A DNA stretch of 64,000 bases, taken from Methanospirillum lacunae (GTDB taxonomy: Archaea; Halobacteriota; Methanomicrobia; Methanomicrobiales; Methanospirillaceae). The notes beneath the pieces were generated by a model, which did no database searches, was not told the DNA's origin, and saw nothing but the letters and a program-made list of their open reading frames with translations. Below, piece by piece: positions 45,539 to 54,291 of the stretch. Both the position numbers and the translations under genes were made by a program. The DNA lies in the NCBI RefSeq assembly GCF_003173355.1, contig NZ_QGMY01000009.1, positions 62,001 to 126,000 of the forward strand. The letters are read 5' to 3'. Numbering within the stretch: the stretch's first letter is position 1; every line of letters begins with the position of its first letter.

Positions 45539-45811
45539 CTATCCACCCGATACGGGGGGAAAGAGTTTTATTTCATCACCATCATGAACCGGTGTTGAAA
45601 GACCATCAAGATCTTTAAACCCTGTCCCATTCACCAGGATATTCACGTACCGCTTCAATTCTCCATCCTGAAACAGAAGGGCAGAAAGACCCGGATACCG
45701 ACTCGTCAATTCAGTTATAATATCCTGTACAGTCTTGACATTGTCAAGTTCAACGTCTTTTACACCGGCTGTTTCCCGGTAATTTGCAAACAGAATTACT
45801 TTAAGAGTCAT
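45539..45811 (-). CDS. MoaD/ThiS-family ubiquitin-like sulfur carrier
   Basis: A 90-residue beta-grasp protein ending PPVSGG. The C-terminal Gly-Gly is the site adenylated and thiolated by ThiF/MoeB enzymes. VILFANYRETAGVKDVEL and FPPVSGG match MoaD. It is the last gene of an operon, 27 bases after a ThiF-like gene, its obvious activating partner. It may serve molybdopterin synthesis, tRNA thiolation or protein modification (SAMP). Confidence 0.9.
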   Translation of the reverse strand: MTLKVILFANYRETAGVKDVELDNVKTVQDIITELTSRYPGLSALLFQDGELKRYVNILVNGTGFKDLDGLSTPVHDGDEIKLFPPVSGG

Positions 45812-45838
45812 AATTATCGCCTATGTATCTTCTCTTAT

Positions 45839-46576
45839 CTATTTCAGATGTGAGCATGCAGGGCAGTGGGGATTTCGGACGATTGGAATTTCATGAAATT
45901 CCAGGTACTCTCCATCATATATCACCATACGGTTTAAAGCGAGTTGACCCACTCCAGTAATGGCCTTGATAGCTTCAGTCACCTGCAGCGTTCCAAGCAC
46001 ACCTGGCGTTGCTCCTAGTACCGGAAAGACTTCTTTTGGAGGAGCTTCGGGTACAAGACATTCAAGACACGGGGTTTTTCCAGGAATAATTGTTGTTAGC
46101 CGGCCTTCCAGACCCCAAACAGAAGCATGGATAAAGGGAATATTGTGATGAATTGCTGCTTTATTGAGAAGATACCTGGTTGGATAGTTATCTAGGGCAT
46201 CAATGATGATATCAGCGCCCTTCGTGATATCCAGGTAATTATCCTCATCTATCTTCTCCTGAAGAGCTGTTACTTTAAGAGAGGGATTAATGCCTGCAAG
46301 TTTTACACTGGCGCTCTTGACTTTATACTGGTCAACATTCTCATCCCAGTGTAATATCTGGCGGTTCAGGTTAGACAGGTCAACAACATCCATGTCCACA
46401 ATCACAAGATGACCAACTCCTGCTACTGCAAGATACGTTGCAACCGGACTTCCAAGCCCGCCACATCCTGCAATAAACACAGTGGCATCTTTCAGTTTCT
46501 CCTGCCCGGCATCACCAAATCCACGAATCAGAATTTGGCGATTATATCGCTTTTGATCGTACGGTGTCAATGTCAT
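45839..46576 (-). CDS. ThiF/MoeB-family adenylyltransferase, copy 2
   Basis: A 245-residue paralogue of 152-904. The nucleotide loop is IAGCGGLGSPVATYL near 35, and the segment DLSNLNRQILHW follows. The zinc-binding pairs are CLECL near 170 and CPAC near 238. It lies in one operon with a MoaD-like protein downstream and with a binding protein, an Fe-S protein, a G3E GTPase and an ABC ATPase upstream. Adenylates the MoaD-like partner, by inference. Confidence 0.9.
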   Translation of the reverse strand: MTLTPYDQKRYNRQILIRGFGDAGQEKLKDATVFIAGCGGLGSPVATYLAVAGVGHLVIVDMDVVDLSNLNRQILHWDENVDQYKVKSASVKLAGINPSLKVTALQEKIDEDNYLDITKGADIIIDALDNYPTRYLLNKAAIHHNIPFIHASVWGLEGRLTTIIPGKTPCLECLVPEAPPKEVFPVLGATPGVLGTLQVTEAIKAITGVGQLALNRMVIYDGEYLEFHEIPIVRNPHCPACSHLK

Positions 46577-46648
46577 ACAAACAAGTCAGTACTATGAGTT
46601 CCGTGATGATCCATAAAATCCCGGTGATCCGGGCAAATGTTGACATCA

Positions 46649-47599
46649 TCACCACCTCTGATATTCATAAATTCCGTCCCGATAATGGTGCCCTGCCAGA
46701 TGAATCGCATTCACCGCTGTCAGATCAAAGATCTCATCCGGAGAGATGCAATGTTCAGTTGAGCCAAGGGTATAGAGTGTGTGAGAAAACTCATCTGTAG
46801 AGTTGAGATATTCCAAAGGAAGGGCAGCACAATAATGCGGAGATATCCTATATGCTTCTTCTACAAAGGCTTTATCAACAAATCCACAGGTATCTGCAAC
46901 AATTTTCGCACATTCCCCTGGATTTTTGCGTATCATCTGGCATGCATCTTCATGTGCCCTTATAAATGCTGGAACAATGTTTCCCCGGCTTATCAGATCA
47001 TCGGTTGCAACAATCCCATAACTTGGGTTGAACGGCCATATGTCCTCGGCAGGAACAACAATATGTGCAGAGCCATACCGTCGAGCTGCAACCGCAAGAG
47101 CAGGAGTTCCTGCTGCTGCTGCTATCTCCCCATCTTCAAGAGCATCATGAAGAAAATCAGCCCATGCATAATTTTTTACCTGGACTGTGTTTTTTCCATA
47201 TCTGGAAAGAAGATTTCTCACAATGATATCATGGATAGAACCTTTTGGAGGGGTTCCGATGCATTTTCCTGCAAACTGATCGAGAAAACCATTCATGCCA
47301 GAAAATGAACTGAGAGGGAGTATAGAAGGACCCGCAATGATCACTGTGCCTTCAATATGACCTCCGGCAACGCATCGTGCCTGAAGTCCCCGGTCCAGAC
47401 CTATAATAAAAGGAGGAAGACCAATATACGCAATATCAAGGTTTCCTTTCTCCATTGCTCTGATTATATCAGGGCCTGATGGAAAAAGAGTCCACTCGGC
47501 TTGAATCTGATTTTTTTCCAGCAGATCAGTGCCCATTAAAATGAAAGCCGTATGGTATACTGTTGAAAGATGACCAATACGGATTCGATGAAGTGTCAT
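46649..47599 (-). CDS. periplasmic-binding-protein-like protein without signal peptide (SsuA/NMT1 type)
   Basis: A 316-residue type II binding protein. It begins MTLHRIRIGHLSTVYHTA, with no leader. MEKGNLDIAYIGLPPFIIG and DALEDGEIAAAAGTPALAVA are the two ligand-binding region motifs of the sulfonate/thiamine precursor group (SsuA/NMT1). Lack of export suggests a cytoplasmic role as enzyme or sensor. It lies 9 bases after the Fe-S protein gene. C-terminal extension has several His (HLAGHHYRDG). Confidence 0.82.
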   Translation of the reverse strand: MTLHRIRIGHLSTVYHTAFILMGTDLLEKNQIQAEWTLFPSGPDIIRAMEKGNLDIAYIGLPPFIIGLDRGLQARCVAGGHIEGTVIIAGPSILPLSSFSGMNGFLDQFAGKCIGTPPKGSIHDIIVRNLLSRYGKNTVQVKNYAWADFLHDALEDGEIAAAAGTPALAVAARRYGSAHIVVPAEDIWPFNPSYGIVATDDLISRGNIVPAFIRAHEDACQMIRKNPGECAKIVADTCGFVDKAFVEEAYRISPHYCAALPLEYLNSTDEFSHTLYTLGSTEHCISPDEIFDLTAVNAIHLAGHHYRDGIYEYQRW

Positions 47600-47608
47600 A
47601 AGAATATA

Positions 47609-48223
47609 TCAGAGAATCCTGATATCCTCCACACGGACGTGAATACCGTCCTTTTTCTGAAGAACCATGTTCACAAGAGCCGTGTGTGCGAGATCGATCA
47701 TACAATAACCAGGAAGGAAATACTGCCTGATTCCCAGAATCGGTGGTCGCTTTATCGGCTCTGCAATACCTTCAAAGGCATGGACATGGTATGCCTGAAC
47801 ATCATGTGGCTCTTCTGACCGAGCTGCCAGGGGACCAACTGTGTGACATTCAAGAACACCGGTTACCGGATTTGCAGACAGGACCCTGAGTGCATGATAC
47901 AGCGGACAACCAGGACCTGCCGGCCTTCCGGTAATTAAATCTCCAGCCTTGATATCCCATTTCTCGACAAGGTCTGCTCTGAATGGCACCACAAATTTCC
48001 GTGCAGATGGTTCACCGGGAAAAGCCTTCAATACAAAATCATACTCTTTCCCTGTGACATCAACTCCGGAATAGGAGACTGTTCTGGCAGTATGTTCTGA
48101 TGCAGTCACTGAATACGGGCAGTCTTCCTTTGATCGCTCACCAGTTATGAGAGCCTTTGAAAATTCGACACAAGTGGAGAAACCACATGCACCACAATCC
48201 CTGCCTGGAGGTTGCCAGACCAT
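47609..48223 (-). CDS. [4Fe-4S] protein with extended C-terminal domain
   Basis: A 204-residue protein. The N-terminal DCGACGFSTCVEFSKALI and a later CPYS form a C-x2-C-x4-C-x16-C [4Fe-4S] motif of the kind found in RnfB and the corrinoid Fe-S protein family. The remaining 150 residues form a separate domain with GDLITGRPAGPGCPLYHALR and a C-terminal segment of unknown fold. It lies 5 bases after the GTPase gene. Role in the six-gene set unknown. Confidence 0.78.
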   Translation of the reverse strand: MVWQPPGRDCGACGFSTCVEFSKALITGERSKEDCPYSVTASEHTARTVSYSGVDVTGKEYDFVLKAFPGEPSARKFVVPFRADLVEKWDIKAGDLITGRPAGPGCPLYHALRVLSANPVTGVLECHTVGPLAARSEEPHDVQAYHVHAFEGIAEPIKRPPILGIRQYFLPGYCMIDLAHTALVNMVLQKKDGIHVRVEDIRIL

Positions 48224-48228
48224 CTTGT

Positions 48229-48936
48229 TCAGTCACCCCGGTAGATAGGTTCTGCATTGTCAAGGGTTCTGATGATTCCAAAGTGATTTTTCCATCCAAT
48301 CTCTTTCTTACCGATGCAGACTGTACAGACTCCAAGTGGCGAAGTTCCACGGAGTGTAACAGTTCCCGCATCCTCGACATCAGGGAATGATCTGATCTTG
48401 TTTATCAGGAACCGCAGACCTGATCCCTGCAGTGCATTTGTCTCAATTATCTCAATTTCTGGAGAAGCAGAGAGAATACCCTCACGGTACACTTCCTTTT
48501 CAGCCTGTGAAACAAGATCAACTTTGGTGACTACCGCAACATCAGCAAGAGCAATCATCGGAGCCATCTTGAGTGGTGCCTTGCTTCCTGATACTGCCGA
48601 GAGAACCACTACACCAAATGACTGGGTAGTATATGGTGTGCAACGCAGGCACAGTCCTGCACTCTCGACAATTAACAGGTCTGACTCCACAGCCACAGCC
48701 CAGGCAAGGGCATCGGCAAGCACGAGGATACCCATGTGATCAGGACAGACATCCCCAGAGTAGGTTTTACGGGTTGGAATGCCAAACTCTTCCCGGAGTT
48801 CTTCATCCTCAAAAGCTCTCACAACATCAATCTTCAGGTATGACGGCTTGAATTCTCCAGAGAGTTCCTTTATAACCTGCCTGATAACTGCAGTTTTTCC
48901 AACGCTCGGTGGTCCTGCGACAATAAGAAGTTTCAT
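48229..48936 (-). CDS. G3E-family (CobW/HypB/UreG-like) GTPase
   Basis: A 235-residue P-loop GTPase. Walker A is AGPPSVGKTAVIRQV at 7-21; VESAGLCLRC near 88-98 has a metal-binding CxxC-like pair and TKVDLV near 145 the base-specificity motif. The C-terminal PLGVCTVCIGKKEIG adds a second CxxC. G3E proteins deliver nickel, cobalt or zinc to enzymes. The start overlaps the end of the ABC ATPase (ATGA). Confidence 0.85.
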   Translation of the reverse strand: MKLLIVAGPPSVGKTAVIRQVIKELSGEFKPSYLKIDVVRAFEDEELREEFGIPTRKTYSGDVCPDHMGILVLADALAWAVAVESDLLIVESAGLCLRCTPYTTQSFGVVVLSAVSGSKAPLKMAPMIALADVAVVTKVDLVSQAEKEVYREGILSASPEIEIIETNALQGSGLRFLINKIRSFPDVEDAGTVTLRGTSPLGVCTVCIGKKEIGWKNHFGIIRTLDNAEPIYRGD

Positions 48937-49736
48937 GCTGTCACCTTTGCTTTTGAAACGATCACCGGTGAATCAGAAAACCGCTCTCCGTTCCTGAGTT
49001 TTTCTCTGATATCAGAGACATATTGATCAATATCTGAAAGATTTCTGACAAGAGCCTGTTCGGATCCTGCCGGGTAAATAACCTCACGAACTGCCCCATT
49101 TTGCATGACAATTCTCCGGTCAGTGCTCAGAGCAAGCAGAGGATCATGTGTAACCAGGATTACAGCACGACGATGTTCTTTGATCCGGCTGATAACCCGT
49201 TCCTTGGCAATACCTGCATTCTCAACTTCGTCCAGAAGAAGAATGGGAGCGTCACCAATACGAATGGCATCTGCGATAAAGAGCGAACGGGTCTGACCTC
49301 CTGACAGGGCCGTCATTCGGTACTGCGGGAGAATCTTCTCACCGGTGAACTCATTTGCAAGTTCAATGGTTTCAAGAAGAACTGACTGATCTGCAATTCC
49401 CCTGGCCTTCATGTGAACAGCGAGAAAATCGACAACTTTCAGATCTGCTATACACCGGTTATTCTGAGTAATCATAACAATCGGCTTTTTTGCAGGATTT
49501 CGAACCATCTCTTCCGGTGGTTCAGCACCATTAATTCTGATAGTTCTTCGGGTGACTGTATCTCCCTGCGCCAGGACTTCAATGTCATTAATGAAAGCGG
49601 ATTTGCCCGATCCGGTTGATCCAACAATGGATACAGAGTCACCAGGCTGAATATCAATCCGGTCAAAAAATTCCTCCTGGCCATCTCTGCTCCGGCCTGG
49701 CAGGATTGTGATGATATAATTCTGGAGAGATTCCAT
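48933..49736 (-). CDS. ABC-type ATPase, likely soluble
   Basis: A 267-residue ABC ATPase. Walker A is IVGSTGSGKSAFINDI near 38-53, the signature is LSGGQTRSLFIADAI near 144, Walker B is PILLLDEVENAG near 165 and the H-loop Thr-His-Asp is near 198. The Q-loop reads ITQNNRC. No permease gene is in or near the operon. It is the first gene of the six-gene operon, with direct repeats upstream (49781-49834). Confidence 0.85.
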   Translation of the reverse strand: MESLQNYIITILPGRSRDGQEEFFDRIDIQPGDSVSIVGSTGSGKSAFINDIEVLAQGDTVTRRTIRINGAEPPEEMVRNPAKKPIVMITQNNRCIADLKVVDFLAVHMKARGIADQSVLLETIELANEFTGEKILPQYRMTALSGGQTRSLFIADAIRIGDAPILLLDEVENAGIAKERVISRIKEHRRAVILVTHDPLLALSTDRRIVMQNGAVREVIYPAGSEQALVRNLSDIDQYVSDIREKLRNGERFSDSPVIVSKAKVTA

Positions 49737-49780
49737 GAAGTACCGTCTATGTCCATAGATATAAGAGAAGAGAAAGTGGC

Positions 49781-49834
49781 AATAAAATTATCCCATTAAG
49801 GAAGATATATACAATAAATTTATCCTATTGAGAA
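49781..49834. repeat. imperfect 22-base direct repeat upstream of the six-gene operon
   Basis: 49781-49802 and 49813-49834 differ at four of 22 positions; the shared text is AATAAA-TTATCC-ATT-AG-A. The units are 32 bases apart, about three helical turns, and lie 45 to 98 bases before the ABC ATPase start. Candidate regulator sites or tandem promoters. Confidence 0.45.
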
Positions 49835-49919
49835 AAATATTGTGGCAATTTGATTATTGTCAGACGTTAGGTAATGCAGGCTGGCAATCTGCAACTATCA
49901 GAAAAATAGGTTTGAAAAT

Positions 49920-50732
49920 TTAAACGGGAGTCACAGCCTTGACTATCATTATCAGGGCCATTAGTCCCACCGAGACACCTAGCATCCATCTGATCGTCAC
50001 GGGGGAAAAATAGGGAGATAACCTAACACCGATTGCGGCACCTAAAAAGACTCCAATTGCAGTACTAAAGAGAAAAGGAAGACTCACGTGACCAAGACAA
50101 AGACTGGTTGCAGCAGCTCCTGATGAGGTTATTATGATAGATGCAAGGGAGATGATGACCGCCTCATGGATCTGAATTTTTCTGGTAATCAGTGCAGGAA
50201 CGAAGATTATCCCTCCTGAAATCCCGGTTAAACCACTAACCAGTCCCCCAAGACATCCAATAGAATACAGAAAGCGATTTGTGATACACTTCTTTCGAAC
50301 ATTTTTTTCTGATTCCTGATGCCGATTACTTGACAAAATCTTCAACCAGACATATGTACCTTCATTCCAGAGCGTAAGTCTGAATGCCATGATCAGAAGA
50401 AATAACCCAAATATACCAGTTAATGCCCATCCTTGTAAAAATTGAACACTATATGAACTCAAAATAGATGCCGGAAGAGAAAATATAATTATTCGAAAAA
50501 TGATTGAAAGATGCTCCTTTACTTTATCAAACTGAAAAAGAGTTGCAGATAGTGTGGTACATATTGTAGCTGTAATACTAGTTCCAACAGCGATTTCTGG
50601 AGTAAGGCTAAAAACCAGCGTATACATCGGAACGAGGATAAACCCGCCACCAAGACCGATGAGTACAGATAGAATTCCCACAAATAGTGACCCGATTCCA
50701 GCAAGAATAAGATCTGGTGAAAGATATATCAT
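49920..50732 (-). CDS. TSUP (TauE/SafE) family permease
   Basis: A 270-residue membrane protein with about eight segments. The two halves have the family glycine motifs, GIGSLFVGILSVLIGLGGGF and GGLVSGLTGISGGIIFVPAL. TSUP proteins move sulfite, sulfonates or related sulfur compounds. It may supply sulfur substrates given the neighbouring sulfur-handling genes, but this is inference. Not co-directional overlap with the operon: a 183-base gap separates them. Confidence 0.87.
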   Translation of the reverse strand: MIYLSPDLILAGIGSLFVGILSVLIGLGGGFILVPMYTLVFSLTPEIAVGTSITATICTTLSATLFQFDKVKEHLSIIFRIIIFSLPASILSSYSVQFLQGWALTGIFGLFLLIMAFRLTLWNEGTYVWLKILSSNRHQESEKNVRKKCITNRFLYSIGCLGGLVSGLTGISGGIIFVPALITRKIQIHEAVIISLASIIITSSGAAATSLCLGHVSLPFLFSTAIGVFLGAAIGVRLSPYFSPVTIRWMLGVSVGLMALIMIVKAVTPV

Positions 50733-50986
50733 GGCACCAAGGGTTTTTAACAGGAATTATTACTGATTTTAAACGAATGGACTTTTTTTTAAACCGGAAG
50801 AGAAGGATAACTCCATCCGGCTTATAATGCAAAGGCGACTGATCCGAGGTAACGCAACGGCATAGATACATCCAGAGCCGATATCTGCGATGTTCAGATA
50901 CGACCAGTTGAATATTGATAATCCCGGGGTCCAGTCCGGGATCATCCCTTAGAGGTGTGATGTTCTGTGATGAGTGAAAACGTCTT

Positions 50987-51214
50987 TCAGTGGTGACAGT
51001 AATCTCCTCTGATAAGTTCCCACGGGTAGATATATGCAATCATGTTATCTCCTGCATCCAGGAATGATTCAGGAGAATCACGGGCAGATAGCGTATATGC
51101 TCCCGCTCTGGATTTGACATAATTCATGAAATCTCTCCTGTGATTCACGATTGTGAACACATCATATTGATCCTTCCCAAACATAATATGCATTGTATCG
51201 GCAGTTCTTACCAT
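50987..51214 (-). CDS. small uncharacterised protein with PxELxRGxYC motif (second copy)
   Basis: A 75-residue protein whose N-terminal half has VFTIVNHRRDFMNYVKSRAG and whose C-terminus has YPWELIRGDYCHH. The latter matches the small protein at 1043-1237 (YPRELKRGNYCWH). The minus strand downstream of its stop, to about 50800, keeps an open protein-like frame with IPDWTPGLSIFNWSYLN, so it may be one part of a longer decayed gene. Confidence 0.45.
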   Translation of the reverse strand: MVRTADTMHIMFGKDQYDVFTIVNHRRDFMNYVKSRAGAYTLSARDSPESFLDAGDNMIAYIYPWELIRGDYCHH

Positions 51215-51309
51215 GGATCCAGTTCCATCTGCCGTTTGTGATAGATTAATTCAATATCCAGTGAAATTTATCGCCGCATAAATACTTTAAGTGGAGTTGT
51301 ACCAGAGTT

Positions 51310-52578
51310 ATGATCTCTATCCTGCTCGTAGATGATGAACCCGTTCTGTTAGATCTAGGATCCTTCTACCTGACACAGCGTGAGCATTTTACCGTTGATA
51401 CCGCATCAAATGGAAAAGAAGCCCTGGAACGGTTGGAAAAACGGCCATACCAGATCGTAGTATCGGATTACGACATGCCATACATGAACGGTATCGAACT
51501 GCTCAGGGAAGTAAAGCAACGGTCACCAAACCAGCCATTTATTATCTTTACCGGAAAGGGAAGGGAAGAGATAGTAATCGAAGCCCTGAATCTTGGTGCA
51601 GATTTTTATCTCCAAAAAGGGGGAGATGCAAAGGCTCAGTATACTGAACTTGCACACAAATGTCGAAGGGCAATCGAACGAAGACAGGCACAGGACCAGA
51701 TACGACACCTTGCAAGGTTGTATTCGCTCCTTTCACGAGTCAATAAAGCAGTATACCAGATCAGATCACGTGATGATCTCATAAAGGAAGTCAGTCATAT
51801 TGCTATTGATCAGGGAGGATTTAAGGCAGCATCTGTTTGTATGCTCCATCCCATATCCAACCTGCCCGAAATTGTTGCTTACGATACTTCACCGGAGATC
51901 CTGGGGAAGACAACAGAACCCTTCATAAGCCCGGACTCTGTTCCAACTCTGCATACTCTTAAAGAAGACCGATTTCATGTCTGTTCAGACAACAGACGTT
52001 ATCCACATGAAGAACCGTATGGCCGTGCTCTTTGTGCAACAGGGTTTCTCACCAGTGCGTCATTTCCGCTCAGAGTTAGTGATGGATTAATCGGAGCACT
52101 CACACTGCATTCTGATGAGGCTGACTTTTTTAGTGAAGAAGAGGTGCTCCTCATGATGGAAATTACAGAAAGTCTATCACTGGCATTTGAACTCATGGCA
52201 CAGGAACAGGAAAAAGAACAGGTTGCAGATAGACTGAACATGATGCTCAGTGCTATAGAGAGTGATAATGATGCATTCTTCATAATCGATACTAAGGGAA
52301 CTATCCAATATGCAAATCATGCAGCACGACTGATTGTATCAGATGAGTGCAAAGATTTCAAATCACACCAATACAATATCTCCAGTACCGGTCTCTTGAT
52401 TTCCAGGGAGGTTTCTCAGTTGGAACACCAGGTACCGGAAGATATCATGACAAAACATGATACTGAATCATATAATCCTGGAAAGACAAAACCGGTGCAT
52501 CCAAGCCTTTCGGTAAGATCATTTGATCATGACAACTGTCGATATTTCCTTGTTCATGTGAAAAAGGAGACAAATTAA
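51310..52578 (+). CDS. response regulator with REC, GAF and PAS domains
   Basis: A 422-residue signalling protein. The REC domain (about 1-120) starts ISILLVDDEPVLLDLG and has the phospho-acceptor Asp in VVSDYDMPYMNG and the conserved Lys in FYLQKGGD. A GAF domain at about 135-295 and a truncated PAS domain at about 310-415 follow. There is no DNA-binding or enzymatic output domain, as in many archaeal regulators. The cognate kinase is not evident. Confidence 0.88.
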   Translation: MISILLVDDEPVLLDLGSFYLTQREHFTVDTASNGKEALERLEKRPYQIVVSDYDMPYMNGIELLREVKQRSPNQPFIIFTGKGREEIVIEALNLGADFYLQKGGDAKAQYTELAHKCRRAIERRQAQDQIRHLARLYSLLSRVNKAVYQIRSRDDLIKEVSHIAIDQGGFKAASVCMLHPISNLPEIVAYDTSPEILGKTTEPFISPDSVPTLHTLKEDRFHVCSDNRRYPHEEPYGRALCATGFLTSASFPLRVSDGLIGALTLHSDEADFFSEEEVLLMMEITESLSLAFELMAQEQEKEQVADRLNMMLSAIESDNDAFFIIDTKGTIQYANHAARLIVSDECKDFKSHQYNISSTGLLISREVSQLEHQVPEDIMTKHDTESYNPGKTKPVHPSLSVRSFDHDNCRYFLVHVKKETN

Positions 52579-52589
52579 GGGTTTTTAAG

Positions 52590-52892
52590 TTACTTCTTTT
52601 CAATTAATGCCAGAATATGACCAGCAGTCTTAAAATTCGGTCGTTCTTCTTTTTGTACAATCTGGTAAAATTCACAATTCAGACAGTTACCAAGTTTTTG
52701 AGCATGGGTACCCTGTACCTTCCCCCCACATAACGTTCCGGTGATTGCCCAGCACGCTCGACCTCCTTGTGAACCACTGTTCACTCCATCAACCCGCGAC
52801 TCAACAGTAGCAGGACAAACACCTAGTTCTTTAACCTTCGCGCCCCCAGGCTGACGACCACATTTCTTAAATTCCCAACAATTTATTTTCAT
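52590..52892 (-). CDS. two-CW domain protein, copy 1
   Basis: A 100-residue cysteine-rich protein. It has two related Cys-Trp segments, NCWEFKKCGRQPGG and RACWAITGTLCGG, each with later cysteines (GVCPA, GNCLNCEF), probably a metal- or cluster-binding fold. Function is unknown. A close copy lies 166 bases upstream (53059-53367). Confidence 0.78.
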   Translation of the reverse strand: MKINCWEFKKCGRQPGGAKVKELGVCPATVESRVDGVNSGSQGGRACWAITGTLCGGKVQGTHAQKLGNCLNCEFYQIVQKEERPNFKTAGHILALIEKK

Positions 52893-53058
52893 CCAGAATT
52901 CCTCAGTGAAATACCACGTAGATCATAACTTAATTTAGGGACAGTATCATGACAGAGATGAGAAACCATACAATTGAAAACCAGTAGATTCTACGTACAT
53001 GTATCGGGGTAGAATTACTTTAGGATATTTATGAAAAAAAGTGGCTTATCTTGTCATC

Positions 53059-53367
53059 CTATTCTTCATCTCTAATGAGGGATAGAATATAGCCGGCAGT
53101 CTTAAAATTCGGTCTCTCTTCTTTTTGTACAATCTGGTAGAAATCGCAATTCAGACAGTTACCCATTTTGGATGCATGGGTGCCCTGTACCTTCCCCCCA
53201 CAAAACGTTCCTGTAATTGCCCAACAGGAGCGGCCACCGTTTAATCCGCCGTTAACCCTGTCAGTACGTGATTCCACCGCAGCAGGGCATACACCAAGAT
53301 CCTTAACTTTCTCTCCGCCGGGCTGACGACCACACTTCTTAAATTCCCAACAGTTTTGTTTACTCAT
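53059..53367 (-). CDS. two-CW domain protein, copy 2
   Basis: A 102-residue near-duplicate of the preceding gene, with NCWEFKKCGRQPGGEKVKDL and RSCWAITGTFCGGKVQGTH, all eight cysteines conserved. The pair clearly arose by tandem duplication. Each has its own upstream region, so they may be separately expressed. Function unknown. Confidence 0.78.
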   Translation of the reverse strand: MSKQNCWEFKKCGRQPGGEKVKDLGVCPAAVESRTDRVNGGLNGGRSCWAITGTFCGGKVQGTHASKMGNCLNCDFYQIVQKEERPNFKTAGYILSLIRDEE

Positions 53368-53620
53368 AACTCTGTCCTGATACTTTCATCGTACCATTAT
53401 TATGCTTCCATTCCGGCATGAAGTGGATAAAATCCGGGCGGATTGAAGACACGTGTAATCTATTATAGAAACACATGACGTGAAAAGATCTGGGATGCGG
53501 CAAAACCCGCTGTAATCTTCTTATCCCTTTAATAATTGCTATCACAGGTACAAATTGACTAAAAATAATCCAAATAATATCGCGAAACATGGGGGATGAG
53601 GGGCAACCCCTCAATCTTTT

Positions 53621-53909
53621 TCACCCCATGATCACCGGACGGACGAGATCCGCAATACTGTAAAGACTCTGCCTGGCGTCTATGTAACTGAGACGCTCTT
53701 TGAGCAAAGCATTGGTTTTCAGACGCCTGATTGCATAACGCACTGTCCGCGGAGGCAGTCTGGTTTTTTCGATAATGTCTTTCTGGGTGAGAGGCTCACC
53801 CGTCTCAAGCACCTTAAACACCAGTTTTGCTGATGGAGGCAGGCGCTCGATTGTTATCTCGTCATAGTCTTCTGCCTCAGTAGAGGCAAAAACGATCCCT
53901 TCTCGTCAT
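53621..53909 (-). CDS. MarR-like winged-helix regulator with a probable frameshift near its start
   Basis: The clear part, read from a GTG at 53821, is FKVLETGEPLTQKDIIEKTR and LPPRTVRYAIRRLKTNALL, a short winged helix. The same frame stays protein-like upstream (EITIERLPPSAKL) to 53905 without any start codon. An ATG at 53907-53909 is one base out of frame; removing one base from the A-run at 53888-53892 (T-run on the coding strand) gives a smooth N-terminus, MTRRDRFASTEAEDYDE. Product of about 95 residues if intact. Whether this is decay or an indel error is open. Confidence 0.6.
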
Positions 53910-53979
53910 AGTGACTATACATATGTTATATCCGGAGCTAGATAAATGTTCACAATTGTGAATATGCGATAATGATGCC

Positions 53980-54207
53980 TTACGCCTCGTACCCCAGATA
54001 ACTTCCTACGTCCCCAGGACGCTTAAACTCGGAAAAGTCTTCCTTTTCAAGATTGTTTGTTATACTATTATCTTCATATCCCGGAGGAATCAGCAGGTCT
54101 ATCTGTTCAAATGACTGGAAAGAACGCGGACGGATTCTCCTAAATGGCATGTAAGATATACCCTCCAGTGCACCATTTACAAAATGACTGCGAGAAACAG
54201 AAACCAT
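53980..54207 (-). CDS. hypothetical small protein
   Basis: A 75-residue reading frame with acidic C-terminal half (ITNNLEKEDFSEFKRPGDVG) and a basic N-terminal half. No signal, membrane segment or known motif. It lies between a winged-helix gene and the radical SAM gene. No ribosome site is obvious; it may not be expressed. Confidence 0.35.
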   Translation of the reverse strand: MVSVSRSHFVNGALEGISYMPFRRIRPRSFQSFEQIDLLIPPGYEDNSITNNLEKEDFSEFKRPGDVGSYLGYEA

Positions 54208-54291
54208 TCATCTGAAACAGATTTGAGTGAGAAAAGAAATAGAGATCTTGTTTATGGTTATTATTACCCATATCTGTGAGAGTTCCCATCA

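Noticed and set aside
46781-47308. 175-codon plus-strand frame inside the binding-protein gene
   Set aside because: It is antisense to a well-supported gene and is rich in Cys, Ile and Lys runs without family features.
45539-49736. Interpretation as a conventional ABC importer
   Set aside because: No permease gene is present, and the binding protein has no signal peptide or lipobox.
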